Below, piece by piece: positions 56,951 to 64,000 of a DNA stretch of 64,000 nucleotides; positions within the stretch are counted from its first letter, which is position 1, and every line of letters starts with the position of its first letter. The position numbers were made by a program, and so were the translations under genes. The notes beneath the pieces were generated by a model. It did no database searches. It was not told the origin of the DNA and worked only from the letters and a program-made list of their open reading frames with translations. This stretch comes from Neohoeflea coraliihabitans (GTDB taxonomy: Bacteria; Pseudomonadota; Alphaproteobacteria; Rhizobiales; Rhizobiaceae), in the NCBI RefSeq assembly GCF_019334345.1, contig NZ_JAHWQX010000002.1, forward strand, positions 434,001 to 498,000. The letters are read 5' to 3'.

Positions 56951-57025
56951 CAATTGACTCCTTGATGGTGGCATATGGTTGTCCAAGGTGATAACCAATC
57001 AGGCGAAAAAAAGCTCCATTGATCG

Positions 57026-57050
57026 GGAACTTTTTTTTGCCAGACGCATT
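57026..57050 (+). promoter_or_regulatory. Near-consensus EcfG promoter of nepR-ecfG
   Basis: GGAAC (57026-57030), 16 bp, CATT (57047-57050). One base off the CGTT consensus. Self-control of nepR-ecfG by EcfG is common. A start about 57057 would favour ATG 57084 for nepR. Confidence 0.65.
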
Positions 57051-57083
57051 TCGTCGTGAATGGATGACCAAAGAGTGAGCAAT

Positions 57084-57284
57084 ATGCCGCATGAGCATGC
57101 CGGGAAAAGCAAGGAACGCCTTAACGGGCAGAATGACCCGAATCGGATAATCAGCAAGAAGCTCAAGGAGCTGTATTCTGCGGTCGAGGAAGAAGGTATC
57201 CCCGACCGTTTTTTGAGCTTGCTGGAAAAGCTTGATGCCGCCGAAAAGAACGGCGCGCCTGCTGCGAAACATGCCGATGAGTGA
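57084..57284 (+). CDS. nepR: Anti-sigma factor NepR
   Basis: 66 residues from ATG 57084 (AAGAG 8 bp upstream); ATG 57060 gives 74 residues but has no ribosome site. The core ISKKLKELYSAVEEEGIPDRFLSLLEKLD is typical of NepR. It binds EcfG under non-stress conditions and PhyR under stress. It overlaps the ecfG start. Confidence 0.92.
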   Translation: MPHEHAGKSKERLNGQNDPNRIISKKLKELYSAVEEEGIPDRFLSLLEKLDAAEKNGAPAAKHADE

Positions 57285-57828
57285 AGCATCAGATCCGTTC
57301 AAACGCGAATTGTTGTCGGTCTTACCCAACCTTCGCGCTTTCGCCGTGTCGCTGTGCGGCAATTCCGATCGCGCCGACGATCTGGTTCAGGACGCGATCT
57401 TGAAAGCATGGGGAGCCCAGGATCGCTTCGAGATGGGCACCAACATCAAGGCTTGGGTGTTTACCATTCTTCGCAACGAGTTTTACAGCCAGGCCCGCAA
57501 GAAGGGCCGCGAGGTGCAGGACAGCGACGGCCTGTTTACCGAGCGGATGGCTGTGCATCCCGGTCAGTACGGCTCGCTCGACCTGAAAGACTTCGCCAAG
57601 GCATTGACCCAGCTCCCCGAGGACCAGCGCGAGGCGCTACTGCTCGTCGGCGCCTCCGGGTTTGCCTATGAGGAAGTGGCCGAAATCTGCGGCTGTCGCG
57701 TCGGAACGATCAAGAGCCGCGTCAGCCGGGCACGCTCCCGCCTTTTGGAGATCATGCAAATCGACGGTGAAATGGATTTCGGTCCTGATAAATCGTCCGC
57801 GTCTTCGACCCTGCGCTCTTTCGTCTGA
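57271..57828 (+). CDS. ecfG: General stress response sigma factor EcfG
   Basis: 185 residues from ATG 57271 (ATG 57277 equally possible), overlapping nepR by 14 bp. Sigma-2 (LPNLRAFAVSLCGNSDRADDLVQ) and sigma-4 (LPEDQREALLLVGASGFAYEEVA) regions, ECF15/EcfG type. It directs RNA polymerase to GGAAC-N16/17-CGTT promoters, of which this window holds many. Confidence 0.95.
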   Translation: MPMSEASDPFKRELLSVLPNLRAFAVSLCGNSDRADDLVQDAILKAWGAQDRFEMGTNIKAWVFTILRNEFYSQARKKGREVQDSDGLFTERMAVHPGQYGSLDLKDFAKALTQLPEDQREALLLVGASGFAYEEVAEICGCRVGTIKSRVSRARSRLLEIMQIDGEMDFGPDKSSASSTLRSFV

Positions 57829-57858
57829 TTGCAGGGTCCGGATCCGTTTTCTAAAAAC

Positions 57859-57893
57859 TGGCCGCCTGTTCGCGGGCGGTTCAGCATATTTTT
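57859..57893 (+). terminator. Probable terminator of nepR-ecfG
   Basis: Stem of about 7 bp with two G-U pairs (57860-57866 with 57875-57881) and a T-run at 57889-57893, seven bases beyond. Modest strength; it separates ecfG from the Crp/Fnr gene. Confidence 0.4.
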
Positions 57894-57962
57894 ATGGGAA
57901 GCCACGCAATACCCCGCTATGAAGGAGGCTGAGGTGTCGCCGGGTCATGGCGGGGAGATGAC

Positions 57963-58706
57963 ATGGAAAAAAGCCTGCCAACAACCAAATGCCGGGCCTG
58001 TCCGCTGCGGCATTCGGAATATTTCCGCGATTTCAATCCAGATCAACTGGCTTTCATGAGCGACTTCAAATCCGGCGAGCTGAATGTCGCGGCCGGAACA
58101 AGTATTCTCACCGAAGGCTTCCGCAACGCCAACCTCTTCACGATCCAGTCGGGGTGGGCGTTTCGCTCCAAGACCTTGCCCGACGGGCGACGGCAGATCA
58201 TGAACTTCATGGTGCCCGGAGATCTGCTCGGCCTGCAGGGCAGCATGTTCGATGAAATGCAGCACACTGTGGAAGCGCTTTCCGCCGTCCGCCTCTGCGT
58301 CTTCGAGCGGCGCCGGCTGGCGGAAATCTACACGCAGCATCCGACGCTGGCTTTCGATATCACATGGCTGGCGGCTCAGGAGGAACGAATCCTCGATGAG
58401 AATCTTTTAAGTGTCGGGCGCCGCTCAGCGCTCGAGCGGGCCGCCTATCTTCTGGCCTTTTTGTATCAGCGCGGCAAGAACGCGGGAATGGTCGGAGATG
58501 GCCGGATGACGATGCCGATCACCCAACAGCACGTGGCCGATACGCTCGGCCTTTCGATCGTGCATACCAATAAGACACTCCGCAAGCTCGCGGACCGGAA
58601 GCTGGTTCGCTGGGGCGAGCGTGGTTACGAAATTCTCGATGAGGCACGGCTGATGGAGCTTTCGGGATGGGAAGGTCTACCGGAGATCGAACGTCCATTT
58701 CTTTAA
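57963..58706 (+). CDS. Crp/Fnr-family transcriptional regulator
   Basis: 247 residues. Cyclic-nucleotide-like barrel (about 25-150) and a winged HTH (ITQQHVADTLGLSIVHTNKTLRKL, about 185-210). An N-terminal CRACPLR pair and one later Cys (about 110) are present, fewer than the four ligands of canonical FNR, so an iron-sulfur cluster is doubtful. It lies between ecfG and the lipid kinase gene. Confidence 0.88.
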   Translation: MEKSLPTTKCRACPLRHSEYFRDFNPDQLAFMSDFKSGELNVAAGTSILTEGFRNANLFTIQSGWAFRSKTLPDGRRQIMNFMVPGDLLGLQGSMFDEMQHTVEALSAVRLCVFERRRLAEIYTQHPTLAFDITWLAAQEERILDENLLSVGRRSALERAAYLLAFLYQRGKNAGMVGDGRMTMPITQQHVADTLGLSIVHTNKTLRKLADRKLVRWGERGYEILDEARLMELSGWEGLPEIERPFL

Positions 58707-58725
58707 GCGCCAATGAGGCTTCCCC

Positions 58726-59631
58726 ATGCGTGTCTGCGTGATACTGAACAAGGATGGGGGAACCCTGAAAAGCCTCGATATGGAGGCACTCACCACGGAT
58801 ATCGAGGCGCGTTTTGTCGCGCACGGCCATGAGGTGGACTGCCGGGCTGTCGCTGGCGAAGATCTCATGCAAGCGCTCAGCGATGCCTTTGACAATACTG
58901 AGATCGAGGCCGTGGTCGCCGGGGGAGGCGACGGTACGATTTCAGCAGCGGCCGGTTTGGCATGGAAGGCGCAGAAACCCCTCGGCATCCTGCCGGCCGG
59001 CACGATGAATCTGTACGCACGGGCACTGGGCATGCCGCTGGATCTTGACGCGGCTGTCGCGGCGCTGGCGGCCGGAACAGTGGGAGCCAGCGACATCGCC
59101 ACGGCCAATGGTCGGCCCTACCTGCACCAGTTCGCCGTCGGTTTTCATCGCCGCATGATCGAGGAGCGAAATCAGCAGCCCTATGAGACCCGGCTCGGCA
59201 AGATCAAGGCGTCGGTGGTCGCCGCGCTGGACACGATCCGCCGTCCCCCCAGCCTCGAAGTTCACATCAACATCGATGGCGTGCAGCATAGGGAGCGTGT
59301 CAGTTCGTTGTCCGTGTCCAACAATCCTTACGGCGAAGGCCACCTGCCCTACGCGGACGCGGTGCTGTCCGGAGAGCTGGGGATCTACTATGCGCGGCCG
59401 GCGACGGTGGCGGCAAACGCTAAGATGCTTGCCGACATCACGCTCGGAACCTGGCGCAACAATCCGGACATCATCGAAAAGCGCGGACGGGAGGTGGTCC
59501 TGACTTTTACGCGCCGCAAGCGGGTGCACACGGTGATCGACGGTGAACTGGTCGATATCAAGGATCCCGTGACCTTGCGCATTCATCCCGGCGAATTGCC
59601 GGTCATCCTTCCAGGAGAAGCCCATTTATGA
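58726..59631 (+). CDS. Diacylglycerol kinase-like lipid kinase
   Basis: 301 residues with the DAGK catalytic domain: VAGGGDGTISAAAG (about residue 65) and PAGTMNLYARALG (about residue 90). Members phosphorylate diacylglycerol or related lipids; YegS-like enzymes are candidates. It overlaps the DUF2254 gene by 4 bp, which implies a joint membrane role. Confidence 0.88.
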   Translation: MRVCVILNKDGGTLKSLDMEALTTDIEARFVAHGHEVDCRAVAGEDLMQALSDAFDNTEIEAVVAGGGDGTISAAAGLAWKAQKPLGILPAGTMNLYARALGMPLDLDAAVAALAAGTVGASDIATANGRPYLHQFAVGFHRRMIEERNQQPYETRLGKIKASVVAALDTIRRPPSLEVHINIDGVQHRERVSSLSVSNNPYGEGHLPYADAVLSGELGIYYARPATVAANAKMLADITLGTWRNNPDIIEKRGREVVLTFTRRKRVHTVIDGELVDIKDPVTLRIHPGELPVILPGEAHL

Positions 59632-60881
59632 GCATGCGAGAAGGGCTGAAAAGCGTCCCGCAATCGATCTTCATGCTGCTGACAGTGCCTTCGCTGATCG
59701 CGCTTGGCATCGCCGCGCTGCCCGTGCCGCTTTACTATATCGATTCGAATTTTGCCGAGGGGTTCATGAGCCCCTTCGTGTTGCAGATCGATCCGCAAAG
59801 CGCGCATACCTTGTTGGCGGCAGTGGCGACCGGGGCTGTGACGGCATTGAGCTTGACCTACTCCCTGGTCCTGGTGGTCTTCACCCTGGCGGCCGGCAAT
59901 ATCGGTCCGCGACTGCTGCGGCGCTTCACGACTGAACCGGTCAACCAGGTGACAGCAGGCATCCTCGGGGGCACCTTTCTCTACAGCCTCGTGACGATCA
60001 TGATGATCCGCCAGGACTTTCTGCCAAAATTCACGATCTCGATCGCCGGCTTCCTGGCCATTCTGTCGGTTCTGCAATTGATCTATTTCGTACGTCATGT
60101 CTCGACATCCGTGACCATCGATGACGAGATTGCCGCGATCTCACGCAAGATGGCGAAGAGTATCCGCGTCTTGATGAAACAGGATGCCGATCGCTATTCC
60201 GGCGAAGATGAGCATGATTATCACTACGCGATCCGGTCCGAGACAACGGGCTATGTCGGACACATCGATGAGAACGCCGCCATCAGCCTCGCCACCGAGC
60301 AGGACCTCGCCGTGCGACTGGCCCAGCCAGCAGGATTCTATCTGCTGCGCGGCGAACAGCTTCTGCTTTTGAACAAGGAGGTCGACGAGGACATTGCAGC
60401 AAAATTGCTGGCGCTGGTCACCATCGAACAATCGCGCTCGGATGCACGCAATATCGAATTCTCGATCAATCTGCTGATCGAGATCGCGCTGCGGGCGCTG
60501 TCGCCCGGCATTAATGACACCTATACCGCTCGCGCTTGCCTGGACAGCATCACCTCCGCCCTTTCGGAACCGGCACGGCAAGGTCTGCCGACCTATCGTC
60601 GCTGCGATGACGAGGGCAAGCTGCGCCTCGTGGTTCCCGGCCTGTCGCTGCAGTCGATGCTCGACACGGCGTTCCATCCGCTGCGGCGCGCCTCGCGCAA
60701 TAATGTGATGATGGCAATTTCCGTGGCGCAAGCACTGGAGCGCCTGGCCAATGTCGGGACCGAAGAGACGCGCGCCCTGGTCCAGGTGCACGAAAAATTG
60801 TTGATGAAGACGCTCGAGGACGCCGGTCACCACGAGGAGGATCTGGCGCAGGTGCGCGCGCATCTCTCCGCCTATCGGTAA
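59628..60881 (+). CDS. DUF2254 integral membrane protein
   Basis: 417 residues. Four membrane segments in the first about 150 residues (LTVPSLIALGIAALPVPLYY and following), then a large soluble part with RALSPGINDTYTARACLD, a family hallmark. Function unknown. Translationally coupled to the lipid kinase. Confidence 0.87.
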   Translation: MSMREGLKSVPQSIFMLLTVPSLIALGIAALPVPLYYIDSNFAEGFMSPFVLQIDPQSAHTLLAAVATGAVTALSLTYSLVLVVFTLAAGNIGPRLLRRFTTEPVNQVTAGILGGTFLYSLVTIMMIRQDFLPKFTISIAGFLAILSVLQLIYFVRHVSTSVTIDDEIAAISRKMAKSIRVLMKQDADRYSGEDEHDYHYAIRSETTGYVGHIDENAAISLATEQDLAVRLAQPAGFYLLRGEQLLLLNKEVDEDIAAKLLALVTIEQSRSDARNIEFSINLLIEIALRALSPGINDTYTARACLDSITSALSEPARQGLPTYRRCDDEGKLRLVVPGLSLQSMLDTAFHPLRRASRNNVMMAISVAQALERLANVGTEETRALVQVHEKLLMKTLEDAGHHEEDLAQVRAHLSAYR

Positions 60882-60939
60882 CGGGGCTCCTCGTCTTTCG
60901 GTGTTCTCGTGCGCGAGATGACCGCGAGATCAGGTTTCA

Positions 60940-60954
60940 GGCCTGCGTCAGGCC
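60940..60954. other. Short GC-rich hairpin between convergent genes
   Basis: GGCCTG-CGT-CAGGCC in the gap between the DUF2254 and holin-like stops. There is no U-tract on either strand; it may still mark the end of both transcripts. Confidence 0.3.
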
Positions 60955-60971
60955 CCCGGGTAAGCCCGCGA

Positions 60972-61427
60972 TCATTCTTCGTCCTCGACATCGCCGGACA
61001 GGAAACCGCCGACGCCCAACGCTTTGGCCAGAAGCAATCCGCCCCCCGCCACCAGGGCCACGGAAAGGAGCGGCTTGGAGCGCACGATCGCCGGCAGGGT
61101 CAGGGCGGCTGTCGTGGCATACAGCGAACGCTTTGACTGGCGCAGGCGCGCCTTCCGCAAGGCACGACGATCGATGATCATCATCACGGCAATCAGCATC
61201 AATGCCGTGGCCGCCAATACGGCGGCCACCAGCATCGTTGCAGTGAGCGGGTCCGTTTCAGCGGCAATCGCTATCACGACGGCCACCACGCCGACGGCCC
61301 AGGCCGTGACCAGCAGAAACCCGGCTATCGACAGGAAAAGCAGCTTGCGTTTCAGGCGGCTGGCCCAGAAACCGGCCTCTCCGCTGAACAAGCCGAGAAC
61401 CATGGAAATGGCGACATTGCCCCGCAT
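60972..61427 (-). CDS. Phage-holin-family (DUF1469-like) membrane protein
   Basis: 151 residues with three or four hydrophobic segments and an acidic C-terminal tail (GDVEDEE). Despite the family name it is a housekeeping or stress protein next to DUF883 genes and not part of a phage here. It lies 10 bp after the DUF883 gene and shares its EcfG promoter. Confidence 0.75.
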   Translation of the reverse strand: MRGNVAISMVLGLFSGEAGFWASRLKRKLLFLSIAGFLLVTAWAVGVVAVVIAIAAETDPLTATMLVAAVLAATALMLIAVMMIIDRRALRKARLRQSKRSLYATTAALTLPAIVRSKPLLSVALVAGGGLLLAKALGVGGFLSGDVEDEE

Positions 61428-61437
61428 CGAGCGGCCG

Positions 61438-61800
61438 TCAGCGACGGGTCAGAAGGGCGATCAGAAAACCGACCCCGGCAGCTGCGGCAATCGACGCCAG
61501 GGGGCGTTCGCGCACGTGGCCGGATACCTGCCGCTCTATTTCGTCGAGTTGCTCCCGCAAATCCGCGAGGGTTTCCTGCGAGGTCTGGCGCAACTGGCGC
61601 GAACGCACCCGGGCATTGCCCTTGACATCGGTCGCGATCACCGAGCCGGCGTTGGACACAGCTTCAGCCAGCTTCGCCATCTCACCCTTCAGATGAGAGA
61701 TCTGCGCTTCGACATCCGCTCCGATGTCACCGGTAGCGCCTGGCCGGTCGGACGCGCCTGAAACGTCTGCCTTTGTCCGTGCCGCTGTTGCGCGTGCCAT
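61438..61800 (-). CDS. DUF883 (ElaB/YqjD-like) protein
   Basis: 120 residues: an amphipathic coiled-coil-like middle (LKGEMAKLAEAVSN, LADLREQLDEIERQ) and a C-terminal glycine-rich membrane segment (ASIAAAAGVGFLIALL). YqjD relatives are inner-membrane, ribosome-binding and stress-induced in E. coli. ATG 61800 has AGGAG upstream and an EcfG promoter 43 bp away. Confidence 0.85.
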   Translation of the reverse strand: MARATAARTKADVSGASDRPGATGDIGADVEAQISHLKGEMAKLAEAVSNAGSVIATDVKGNARVRSRQLRQTSQETLADLREQLDEIERQVSGHVRERPLASIAAAAGVGFLIALLTRR

Positions 61801-61842
61801 GTGTATCTCCTTTAAAATATTTCGTGATGCGATCGTTCAGGT

Positions 61843-61867
61843 AACGCGCCTGCGCCCGCAAAGTTCC
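61843..61867 (-). promoter_or_regulatory. EcfG promoter of the DUF883-holin operon
   Basis: Minus strand GGAAC (61867-61863), 16 bp, CGTT (61846-61843). Perfect core match. It begins only 6 bp after the terminator of the PRC-barrel gene. Confidence 0.82.
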
Positions 61868-61873
61868 AAATAG

Positions 61874-61899
61874 AAAAGCCGGCCCCGAAGGACCGGCTT
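61874..61899 (-). terminator. Rho-independent terminator of the PRC-barrel gene
   Basis: On the minus strand a GC-rich stem (AAGCCGG arm with CCGGCTT arm) with a TTCG tetraloop and a TTTT tail, 38 bp after the PRC-barrel stop. Confidence 0.85.
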
Positions 61900-61937
61900 C
61901 CAGATTCAGTTCTGTAACAGACTATGAGACGAGTGCC

Positions 61938-63080
61938 TTACGAGCGGGTGGCGCGCAGAGCACCATTTTCCCGGTCATTCCGGTAGGTCTCTTCATCGTA
62001 GGCCTGCTGCTGTTCCAGCTGGTCCTGGGTGAACGGGGTGAAGATCATCAGATCATCACCATCGTCCTTGCGGAAATCGATATCCTGCGAGCTGACAGCA
62101 ACCTGCTTTTCGCCGATGCCGAGGAAGCCGCCGATATCCAGAACGAAGGCTTCAACCTGGCCTTCATCCGAAAGGATCACATCGTTGACTTCACCGATGG
62201 ACTCGTTCTCACTGTTGTAGACCCAGGCACCGAGGAGTTCGTCAGCCGAAACCTGCGAGACATCAACCGGCTGCATGCTTTCGCGATCCACCATCCGGTC
62301 ATCCGGATTGATGGCGCCGGTGGTCGTTTCGCGGTCGGTCTTCTCGACGGCGGCAGTTTCAGCCGGTTCGCCGACTGCCGGATCGGTAGCGGTTGCCGGA
62401 GCAACTGCCGTGGTTTCGGCGACACCGTCAGTGGCCATCGTGCCGACGGCATCGTCCGAGCGCTCAGCAACTTCGCGGGTTTCATCCACGGTGGTCATCG
62501 CGGCGGTGTCGAAGGTCGGGGCCGATTCCAGCTGTTCCTTAGAGGCTTCCACGACGATGCGCTCGTCGCCCTGCTCGCCGGTCCAGGAGATGCGGTCGAA
62601 CTCAACGGCAACGTTCTTCTCGCCGATGCCGAGGAACCCGCCGACGCCGATGATCACGGCTTCGGTCTGGCCGTCCTGAGCGAGCACAAGATCGTTGATG
62701 TCGCCGATGGATTCGGCATCTTCACCCATGCCGTTGTACACGGTCTTGCCGATCAGCTTGTTGGCGAGAATTTCGCCGCTGGTGGCGGTGTAGTAACCGT
62801 CGATGCCTCCGGCATTGCCCTGGGTCGAAGCAGCCGTTTCTTCATCCACAGCCGTCTTCATCTCGGCATCTGCCTTCATCTCGGCATCAGCTTCGGTTGC
62901 AGCGTCTGCTTTCATCTCAGCATTCGCATCGACATCAGCAGACGCGTTGGCGTTGACATCAGCCGACTGTTCGATCTCGGAAGCTTCGTTCAGGGGCTTC
63001 TTTGTCTCTGTATCCTGCGCCCAGGCGCCGGTCTGAAGGACGGCGACCATTGCAGTGGTAGTCAAAAGGGTGCGCAACAT
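61938..63080 (-). CDS. Exported protein with Ala/Asp-rich linker and two PRC-barrel domains
   Basis: 380 residues from ATG 63080. Signal peptide (MLRTLLTTTAMVAVLQTGAW, cut after AWA), then a low-complexity acidic stretch of repeated AD/NA/EMKADA units (about residues 38-85), PRC-barrel 1 (about 105-180), an Ala/Glu/Thr linker, and PRC-barrel 2 (about 280-350). The barrels share GGFLGIGEK and AV. Such proteins may bind membranes or ligands in the periplasm. An EcfG promoter is upstream. Confidence 0.85.
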   Translation of the reverse strand: MLRTLLTTTAMVAVLQTGAWAQDTETKKPLNEASEIEQSADVNANASADVDANAEMKADAATEADAEMKADAEMKTAVDEETAASTQGNAGGIDGYYTATSGEILANKLIGKTVYNGMGEDAESIGDINDLVLAQDGQTEAVIIGVGGFLGIGEKNVAVEFDRISWTGEQGDERIVVEASKEQLESAPTFDTAAMTTVDETREVAERSDDAVGTMATDGVAETTAVAPATATDPAVGEPAETAAVEKTDRETTTGAINPDDRMVDRESMQPVDVSQVSADELLGAWVYNSENESIGEVNDVILSDEGQVEAFVLDIGGFLGIGEKQVAVSSQDIDFRKDDGDDLMIFTPFTQDQLEQQQAYDEETYRNDRENGALRATRS

Positions 63081-63387
63081 GATATCTTCTCCTTGTATGT
63101 CTGATCGATATACTGACCGGCTTGGCATTCCGTTTTGCAGAGCAGAGGGCCGAGCCGGTCCTTTTCGTTTCGCCATTGAGCAACGTAGGGCGCGACCATT
63201 CGTTCCGCGCCGGGTTGCGAATTATTGCTCCGCGGGCCTCAACCAGCTTTGTCAGACAAGGCCGCGAGACGGCGAATAAGTTGTATTACGCATGTCTTTT
63301 TTAATAGCCGTGAGCAGCGGTTCGGCAGTAGGTGCGCTTATCAGATGACCCTACGTCATCCCGGCAATCCTTCAGCCAAAGAGGTTC
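63081..63387. other. Divergent region between PRC-barrel and BLUF genes
   Basis: Holds the EcfG promoter and about 95-nt leader of the PRC-barrel gene and the BLUF promoter. No EcfG element faces the BLUF gene. Nothing else recognisable. Confidence 0.55.
63182..63206 (-). promoter_or_regulatory. EcfG promoter of the PRC-barrel gene
   Basis: Minus strand GGAAC (63206-63202), 16 bp, CGTT (63185-63182). Perfect core match; leader of about 95 nt. Confidence 0.8.
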
Positions 63388-63735
63388 ATGTCCTTGTACC
63401 GACTGTTCTATGTCAGCACTGCCGTCCCCGATTTCCACAAGTCCGATGTCACAGCGCTGGCCGACAAGGCCGCACAGCGCTATGGCAAGGCCGGCATCAC
63501 GGGATCCTTACGCTTCAACGGCATCAACTTTGCAGAAGTGCTCGAAGGGGAGAAAGCCGATCTTGACGCCCTGATGAGTGAGATCCGCGCTGACCAGCGG
63601 CATACTGGGGTGATCGTGATTGCGATGATCGAGATTGAAGAACGGATGTTTGGGACCTGGTCGGCGTCGATTGTCGACGGGCTCGATTTTCAGGATTTTG
63701 TTGAAGCCATGATCTTGCGCACCACCGCGGCCTGA
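63388..63735 (+). CDS. BLUF-domain protein lacking the conserved Gln and Asn
   Basis: 115 residues, a single BLUF domain without an output domain. Tyr8 and Trp91 and the Arg71-His72 pair match photoactive BLUF proteins. However the Gln that reorients on light (position 50) is Glu50 in FAEVLEG, and the flavin-contacting Asn (position 32) is Tyr32. The ITG and LEG landmarks fix the alignment. It may bind flavin but is unlikely to show the normal light reaction; a redox or protein-interaction role is possible. Confidence 0.85.
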   Translation: MSLYRLFYVSTAVPDFHKSDVTALADKAAQRYGKAGITGSLRFNGINFAEVLEGEKADLDALMSEIRADQRHTGVIVIAMIEIEERMFGTWSASIVDGLDFQDFVEAMILRTTAA

Positions 63736-64000
63736 ACGCGCTACGTTCGGCGCTCCAATTCAGGCGGGCGCTCCCCTCAGTGGCTGCCCCCTTATATAAA
63801 GAAGTCTCTTCGCCCCCTTGTCTACCCTCGACGAGGTACTCGGTGTCCAGTGGGACACCGGGCATCGTCGCGTCTCTCTTCCTGCAAATCGCACTTATTT
63901 TGGCAATTTACCGGCTGGTCTGGAACTTTAAGCGGGGCCGCCCGTTTTCCGCTTGTCGAATGCAAAAACACGAGGTCGGGACGAACCCGATCCCTTACAA
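63736..64000. other. Region after the BLUF gene with a hairpin
   Basis: No gene. An 8-bp hairpin (63841-63848 with 63853-63860) without a U-tract lies at the centre, and an EcfG promoter faces right at 63922-63946. Confidence 0.5.
63922..63946 (+). promoter_or_regulatory. EcfG promoter facing the right window edge
   Basis: GGAAC (63922-63926), 16 bp, CGTT (63943-63946). Perfect core match. Its gene would start beyond 64000. Confidence 0.7.

Noticed and set aside
60972..61427. Prophage remnant suggested by a holin-family protein
   Set aside because: No other phage genes; the gene is cotranscribed with DUF883 under an EcfG promoter.
63841..63860. Terminator after the BLUF gene
   Set aside because: Good 8-bp stem but no T-run on either strand.

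Overview
The window looks like a chromosomal segment of a GC-rich alphaproteobacterium, most likely of the Hyphomicrobiales (Rhizobiales). The best evidence is a complete PhyR-NepR-EcfG general stress response (GSR) locus with an HWE-type histidine kinase and many EcfG promoters. Two TRAP uptake systems, a tricarballylate operon and typical alphaproteobacterial stress proteins (CsbD, DUF1328, DUF883, PRC-barrel) agree. I cannot name the genus. I saw no rRNA, tRNA, CRISPR array, phage or insertion sequence.

Region 1 (1-28757) is catabolic. It opens with a truncated thiamine-diphosphate enzyme, a cupin protein and an IclR regulator, then a LysR regulator divergent from tcuAB (tricarballylate to cis-aconitate). 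A nine-gene minus-strand operon (18613 to 6297) follows: TAXI-TRAP binding protein and fused permease, two full-length molybdopterin hydroxylase large subunits, the FAD and 2Fe-2S subunits, a polysaccharide-deacetylase-fold amidohydrolase, an MFS transporter and an asparaginase-fold amidase with an altered substrate pocket. A HTH regulator at 18846-19733 separates it from a divergent plus-strand operon (19968-25777): acyl-CoA ligase, thioesterase, quinone oxidoreductase, CoxG-like protein, class II aldolase and two isochorismatase-fold proteins, one with an intact D-K-C triad and one lacking all three residues. A DctPQM TRAP system (28757 to 25848) closes the block. Together they look like uptake, Mo-dependent hydroxylation, C-N bond hydrolysis and CoA activation of an N-containing, probably aromatic or heterocyclic acid; the substrate is unknown.

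Region 2 (29231-48116) is a surface polysaccharide locus: an ABC exporter (Wzm/Wzt type), nucleotide-sugar enzymes for a UDP-L-6-deoxy-HexNAc (FnlA/CapE-type dehydratase, WecB-like epimerase, RmlD-like reductase) with a WbuB-like transferase, a second sugar-nucleotide pair (nucleotidyltransferase and LegB-like dehydratase), fused or duplicated glycosyltransferases and three sulfotransferase-family proteins. A sulfated capsule or O-polysaccharide is the simplest reading.

Region 3 (48301-64000) is mostly a GSR island. After a TetR/VOC pair with two palindromic operators come a YqcI/YcgG plus DUF1989 pair, a lipoprotein plus CDF transporter, an AI-2E family protein, CsbD, the HWE kinase, DUF1328, PhyR, NepR, EcfG, a Crp/Fnr regulator, a lipid kinase, DUF2254, holin-like, DUF883, PRC-barrel and BLUF proteins. 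I find eight perfect GGAAC-N16/17-CGTT promoters in about 13 kb plus three near matches. One near match drives no ORF: it precedes three hairpins with C-rich loops ending in a strong terminator (54598-54705), a candidate EcfG-dependent small RNA resembling Caulobacter GsrN. This RNA is the most interesting item. Others are the triad-less isochorismatase, the BLUF domain lacking the key Gln and Asn, and the stress-promoter-linked YqcI/DUF1989 operon.
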